Shown here in pieces: positions 3,755 through 6,495 of a stretch of DNA of 6,495 nt. The position numbers and the translations under genes were made by a program. Positions within the stretch are counted from its first letter, which is position 1, and each line of letters starts with the position of its first letter. The notes below the pieces were generated by a model. It was not told the DNA's origin. It saw only the letters and a list, made by a program, of their open reading frames with translations, and searched no databases. The DNA is taken from the NCBI GenBank assembly GCA_047605445.1, contig JASGFP010000160.1:1-6495 (forward strand). The letters are read 5' to 3'. The stretch comes from JAJXWB01 sp047605445 (GTDB lineage Bacteria; Pseudomonadota; Alphaproteobacteria; Rhizobiales; Beijerinckiaceae).

Positions 3755-6495
3755 ATGATGAACAAGGCGGCGCCGTGGAGCATCAAAGGGGTTGGCTTCA
3801 ACACGCGGGAGGCCGCGCGCGAAGCGGCCCAGCGCGAAGGGATGAGCGTCGGCGAATGGCTGAATGAGCTCATTTCCGAGCGCGCCGTGGACGCCGACGA
3901 ATCCGGACATCACGACGCAGCGGATATCGACTCCGTGTCCGCGCGCCTGGCGCGGTTGCGCGAAGGCGGGCGCGCGGCGCGCCGGCGCGGCGAGAAGCGC
4001 GGCCGCGACGTGGAGGACGATCGCGATGAGGATTTCGTGGCTCACCGCCGCGGCGGCGCGGGCCGCAATCTGTCGCGCAGCGCCAGTTCTCGCGAAGTTT
4101 CCTGGCGTGAGGACGAAGACGCCGAAAGCCTGATCGAGAACGCGCTCGAAGCCTACGAGCGGCGCAATGCGCGCGGCCAGGACAAGACGGCGCGCGCGCT
4201 CGCCGAAATGGCCGACGTCATCGAATCCGCGCAGGCCGACCGCTCGCGCGAAGGAAAAACGCTGCAATCGATCTCGCGTCGCCTCGCGGAAATCGAGCAG
4301 AAGGTGACCCAAGGGGGACATGACGCTCACTTCAAGCCGATCCGCGGCGCGCTGTCGCGGCTCGAGAGCCGTGTCGACGATCTTGCCCAGGACGGCGACA
4401 GCCGGCGCGGCGACGAGGGCTTGCGCGAAATCGAGGCCAAGCTGTCGGAGATCGCCGCCCATATCGAAAGCGGCGACCGCAACCGCACGGACGCCGACCG
4501 GCTTGCGCGCATCGAAGCGCAACTCGGCCAGCTCGCGACGCAGATGACGCACAGCGCACAGCGCCAGACCATCCGCGCTGTCGCGGCGGAGGCGCCGCCG
4601 ACTGTCCGTCCGCAGACGATGGACGCCGTGTCGCAGATCATGCGCCGTCAGCGCGAACTCGATGGCGATGCGGCCCTTCCGTTCGCTGCGCGCCGCGCCG
4701 AACCGCGCCCGCCCTTCGATCAGCGTCGCGCGCCGAGCGACCTCGAAACGCGCCTGGCTTCCATTGTTGAACGGCTCGAGCGCAGCGCATCGGCCGAGCC
4801 CGCGGCGGCGCAGCCTCAGGCGCTCGCGGGGCTGCAGGGCGACATCAACCGCATGTCCGAGCGCATCGAGCAGATGCGCGCGGAATTTTCCAGCAAGGGC
4901 GCGGCCCGCGACAGCGCGGAGCAGTCGATCGAGCACCTGCGCCGAGAGATCGCCTCCGTGTCGCACGGGGTCGGCGTGCTTGCGGCGCGCGATGGGGCGG
5001 AGCATTCGATCGAACAGCTACGCCGCGAGATCGCGTCGGTGTCGCAAGGCGTCGATGCGCTCGCCACCCGCAACGAAGGCGAAAATTCGATCGGCGAGTT
5101 GCGCCGCGAAATCGCCGCCGTCTCGCGGGGTCTGAGCGAACTCGCCCCACGCGCTTCCGTCGCCTCGCTCGAGACGGCGGTGCATGACATCTCCGACCGG
5201 CTGCACGTCGCGCGCATCGAAGGCGTGCGCGACGCGGTGGCGACCCCGATCGACCAGCTCGCCCGCGAATTGCGGACGAGCCTGCGCGAACTCGATCCGC
5301 GCGCAGCCATCGGCTCGCTCGAGCAGGACATGCGCGTCATCGCCGGCAAGATCGACAATCTCGAGAGCCGTGGCGGCGTCGATCCGCAGACGATCCGCGC
5401 CATCTTCGACCAGACGCGGGAAGTGCGCGATCTCCTGTCGCGCGCCACGCTCGCCTCAGACAGCGGCGAGCGCGCGCAGCGCGATCTCGACGAGCTTGCC
5501 GCGCGGCTCGAGCGCTCGGGCGGCGGCGGCGTCGCGCCGGCGGAAGTCGCGCGCATCGTCTCTGACATCCGAGAAGTCGTGGCTGATGGCGCAGGCGGCG
5601 AGAGCATGCGCGCTCTGGAAAGCCGCGTCGAAGGCCTGTCGCAGAGGATCGACGCCGCGCTCGCGGCAGCTCGCGCGCCCGAGCAGATGGCGGATTTCGG
5701 CGAGCGCCTCGACAAGCTGCACCGCGCCGTCGCGCAAAGTCTGGCTGCGCCGCGCCACGCGCCTGTGGCGGAGACGCAGCATCTGGAAAATCTGGTGCGC
5801 GAACTCGCCGACAAGGTCGACCGCGCCGCCGCCCCCAGCGCCGGCCGCGAAGATCTTGCCGCGCTCCAGACGCAGATCGAACTGCTGTCCCGCAAGATCG
5901 AGCGCTCCGGCGGCCGCGACGAATCCGTCGCCTCGCTCGAGCGCATGATCGCGGACCTGTTCTCGCAGTTGAACGAGACGCGGTCCGCCGCATTCGAGGC
6001 CGCCGAGGAAGCCGCCCGAGCCGCCGCGCGAGACTCTGTCCGTGAGGCGCTTGCGGACGTCGGCGCTGCGAGCCAGGGCGAGATCGGCCGCGAAATCGCC
6101 GATCTGCGCGCCGTGCAGGACGCGTCCGACCAACGCACCCATGCGACCCTGAAGGCCGTGCACGCCACGCTGGAACGCGTCGTCGACCGTCTCGCGACGC
6201 TTGAAGGCGATATCGGCGACGCTCGGCGCGCCGCGCCGGTTGTCCAGACGCCGCCCGCGCCGCAACCGGCCCTCCGCCCTGTCGCGCCGGTTGCCGAACC
6301 GCCTGCGTCCACTGCGCCTGTGCAGGCCTCGACCATCAGCGCCGCCGCCGCGCTGGCGCGTCTCAAGGGCGAGATGGCGGAGGCCCGCATCGAAGCCCGG
6401 CCGACGCGCGCGGCAGCGCCCGCGCCCGTGGCCGACCACGATGTCCTGATCGAACCGGGCGCTGGCCGCGCCGGCCGCGCCCCCGCGGTCGACTC
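3755..6495 (+). CDS. podJ: PodJ-like polar organizer: long coiled-coil protein, N-terminal 913 residues (open at right edge)
   Basis: One reading frame runs without a stop from 3755 to the window end. PodJ proteins are polar scaffolds that organise cell-pole development and localise other factors. Homologues in this order usually carry a transmembrane segment, SEL1 repeats and a peptidoglycan-binding domain in the C-terminal part, which lies outside the window. Visible here are a conserved N-terminal module with PWSIKG (7-12) and GMSVGEWLNELI (29-40), a strongly charged Arg/Asp/Glu linker (about 43-125), coiled-coil segments (about 125-285), the QIMRRQRELDGD block (294-305), further coiled coil up to about 820 that includes three tandem 27-residue repeats (386-466), a Pro/Ala-rich linker (about 828-856) and VLIEPGAGR (897-905). 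No cysteine, signal peptide or membrane segment is seen in this part. Two adjacent ATGs (3755, 3758) are possible starts, and GGA at 3748-3750 is better spaced for the second. The long minus-strand frames here are shadows. An SMC-like or other coiled-coil protein is less likely given the N-terminal signature. Confidence 0.85.
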   Translation, partial: MMNKAAPWSIKGVGFNTREAAREAAQREGMSVGEWLNELISERAVDADESGHHDAADIDSVSARLARLREGGRAARRRGEKRGRDVEDDRDEDFVAHRRGGAGRNLSRSASSREVSWREDEDAESLIENALEAYERRNARGQDKTARALAEMADVIESAQADRSREGKTLQSISRRLAEIEQKVTQGGHDAHFKPIRGALSRLESRVDDLAQDGDSRRGDEGLREIEAKLSEIAAHIESGDRNRTDADRLARIEAQLGQLATQMTHSAQRQTIRAVAAEAPPTVRPQTMDAVSQIMRRQRELDGDAALPFAARRAEPRPPFDQRRAPSDLETRLASIVERLERSASAEPAAAQPQALAGLQGDINRMSERIEQMRAEFSSKGAARDSAEQSIEHLRREIASVSHGVGVLAARDGAEHSIEQLRREIASVSQGVDALATRNEGENSIGELRREIAAVSRGLSELAPRASVASLETAVHDISDRLHVARIEGVRDAVATPIDQLARELRTSLRELDPRAAIGSLEQDMRVIAGKIDNLESRGGVDPQTIRAIFDQTREVRDLLSRATLASDSGERAQRDLDELAARLERSGGGGVAPAEVARIVSDIREVVADGAGGESMRALESRVEGLSQRIDAALAAARAPEQMADFGERLDKLHRAVAQSLAAPRHAPVAETQHLENLVRELADKVDRAAAPSAGREDLAALQTQIELLSRKIERSGGRDESVASLERMIADLFSQLNETRSAAFEAAEEAARAAARDSVREALADVGAASQGEIGREIADLRAVQDASDQRTHATLKAVHATLERVVDRLATLEGDIGDARRAAPVVQTPPAPQPALRPVAPVAEPPASTAPVQASTISAAAALARLKGEMAEARIEARPTRAAAPAPVADHDVLIEPGAGRAGRAPAVD
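4910..5152 (+). repeat. Three tandem 81-bp (27-residue) repeats inside the PodJ-like gene
   Basis: The units are 4910-4990, 4991-5071 and 5072-5152, encoding residues 386-412, 413-439 and 440-466. All share the pattern SI-x-x-LRREIA-x-VS-x-G-x-x-x-LA-x-R in the same register. Units 1 and 2 are closest and both contain LRREIASVS. Unit 3 has LRREIAAVS. The phase is exactly 27 codons, so copy-number change would keep the frame. The repeats lie within predicted coiled coil and probably arose by in-frame tandem duplication. Confidence 0.85.

Noticed and set aside
3572..5005. 477-codon minus-strand open frame opposite the PodJ-like gene
   Set aside because: Arg/Ala/Leu-rich shadow with no recognisable domain. 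The plus strand carries a coherent protein with a family signature across the same DNA, and high GC makes long antisense frames common.
4910..5152. Tandem repeats as a CRISPR-like array
   Set aside because: Units are contiguous without spacers, diverge at the third codon position and lie in frame inside a coding region, as expected for a protein repeat.
4816..6390. 524-codon minus-strand open frame, and the overlapping one at 5456-6439
   Set aside because: Low-complexity Ser/Arg/Ala translation typical of a GC-rich antisense frame. No domain and no supporting ribosome-binding site, while the plus frame has clear coiled-coil logic.

Overview
The window looks like chromosomal DNA from a high-GC alphaproteobacterium, most likely of the order Hyphomicrobiales (Rhizobiales). 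Three things suggest this: a PodJ-like polar organizer gene with the N-terminal PWS-KG / GMS-GEWLN signature, a MerR regulator next to an acyl-CoA dehydrogenase and a thiolase, and an intergenic CCCTCCCC-type palindrome of a kind common in this group. This placement is inferred from protein and repeat character, not from a database match.

Layout. Positions 3-800 (minus) hold the N-terminal two thirds of an acetyl-CoA acetyltransferase/3-ketoacyl-CoA thiolase that runs off the left edge. A 202-base gap (801-1002) carries a double-hairpin palindromic repeat. Positions 1003-2796 (minus) encode a complete 597-residue acyl-CoA dehydrogenase with an extended C-terminal domain. A gap at 2797-3003 carries its candidate promoter and a clear intrinsic terminator for the gene before it. 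Positions 3004-3474 (minus) encode a MerR-family regulator. A 280-base divergent intergenic region (3475-3754), locally AT-rich, holds a CtrA-like site, three GANTC (CcrM) sites and two short dyads. From 3755 to the right edge (plus) runs one uninterrupted reading frame of at least 913 codons, a long coiled-coil PodJ-like polarity protein that is still open at the window end.

How the genes work together. The minus-strand group is a fatty-acid (acyl-CoA) beta-oxidation cluster. The dehydrogenase makes the 2-enoyl-CoA and the thiolase makes the final cleavage. The hydratase and 3-hydroxyacyl-CoA dehydrogenase steps are not in the window and may lie beyond the left edge. The MerR protein is the likely local regulator, but a terminator separates it from the dehydrogenase, which has its own candidate promoter. 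The plus-strand gene belongs to a different process, cell-pole organization and cell cycle, and its upstream region carries plausible cell-cycle regulatory sites.

The most interesting parts are the PodJ-like protein (a ribbon-helix-helix-like N terminus and an internal triplicated 27-residue repeat), its upstream region, and the palindromic element inside the beta-oxidation cluster. I see no mobile element with a transposase, no CRISPR array and no RNA gene.
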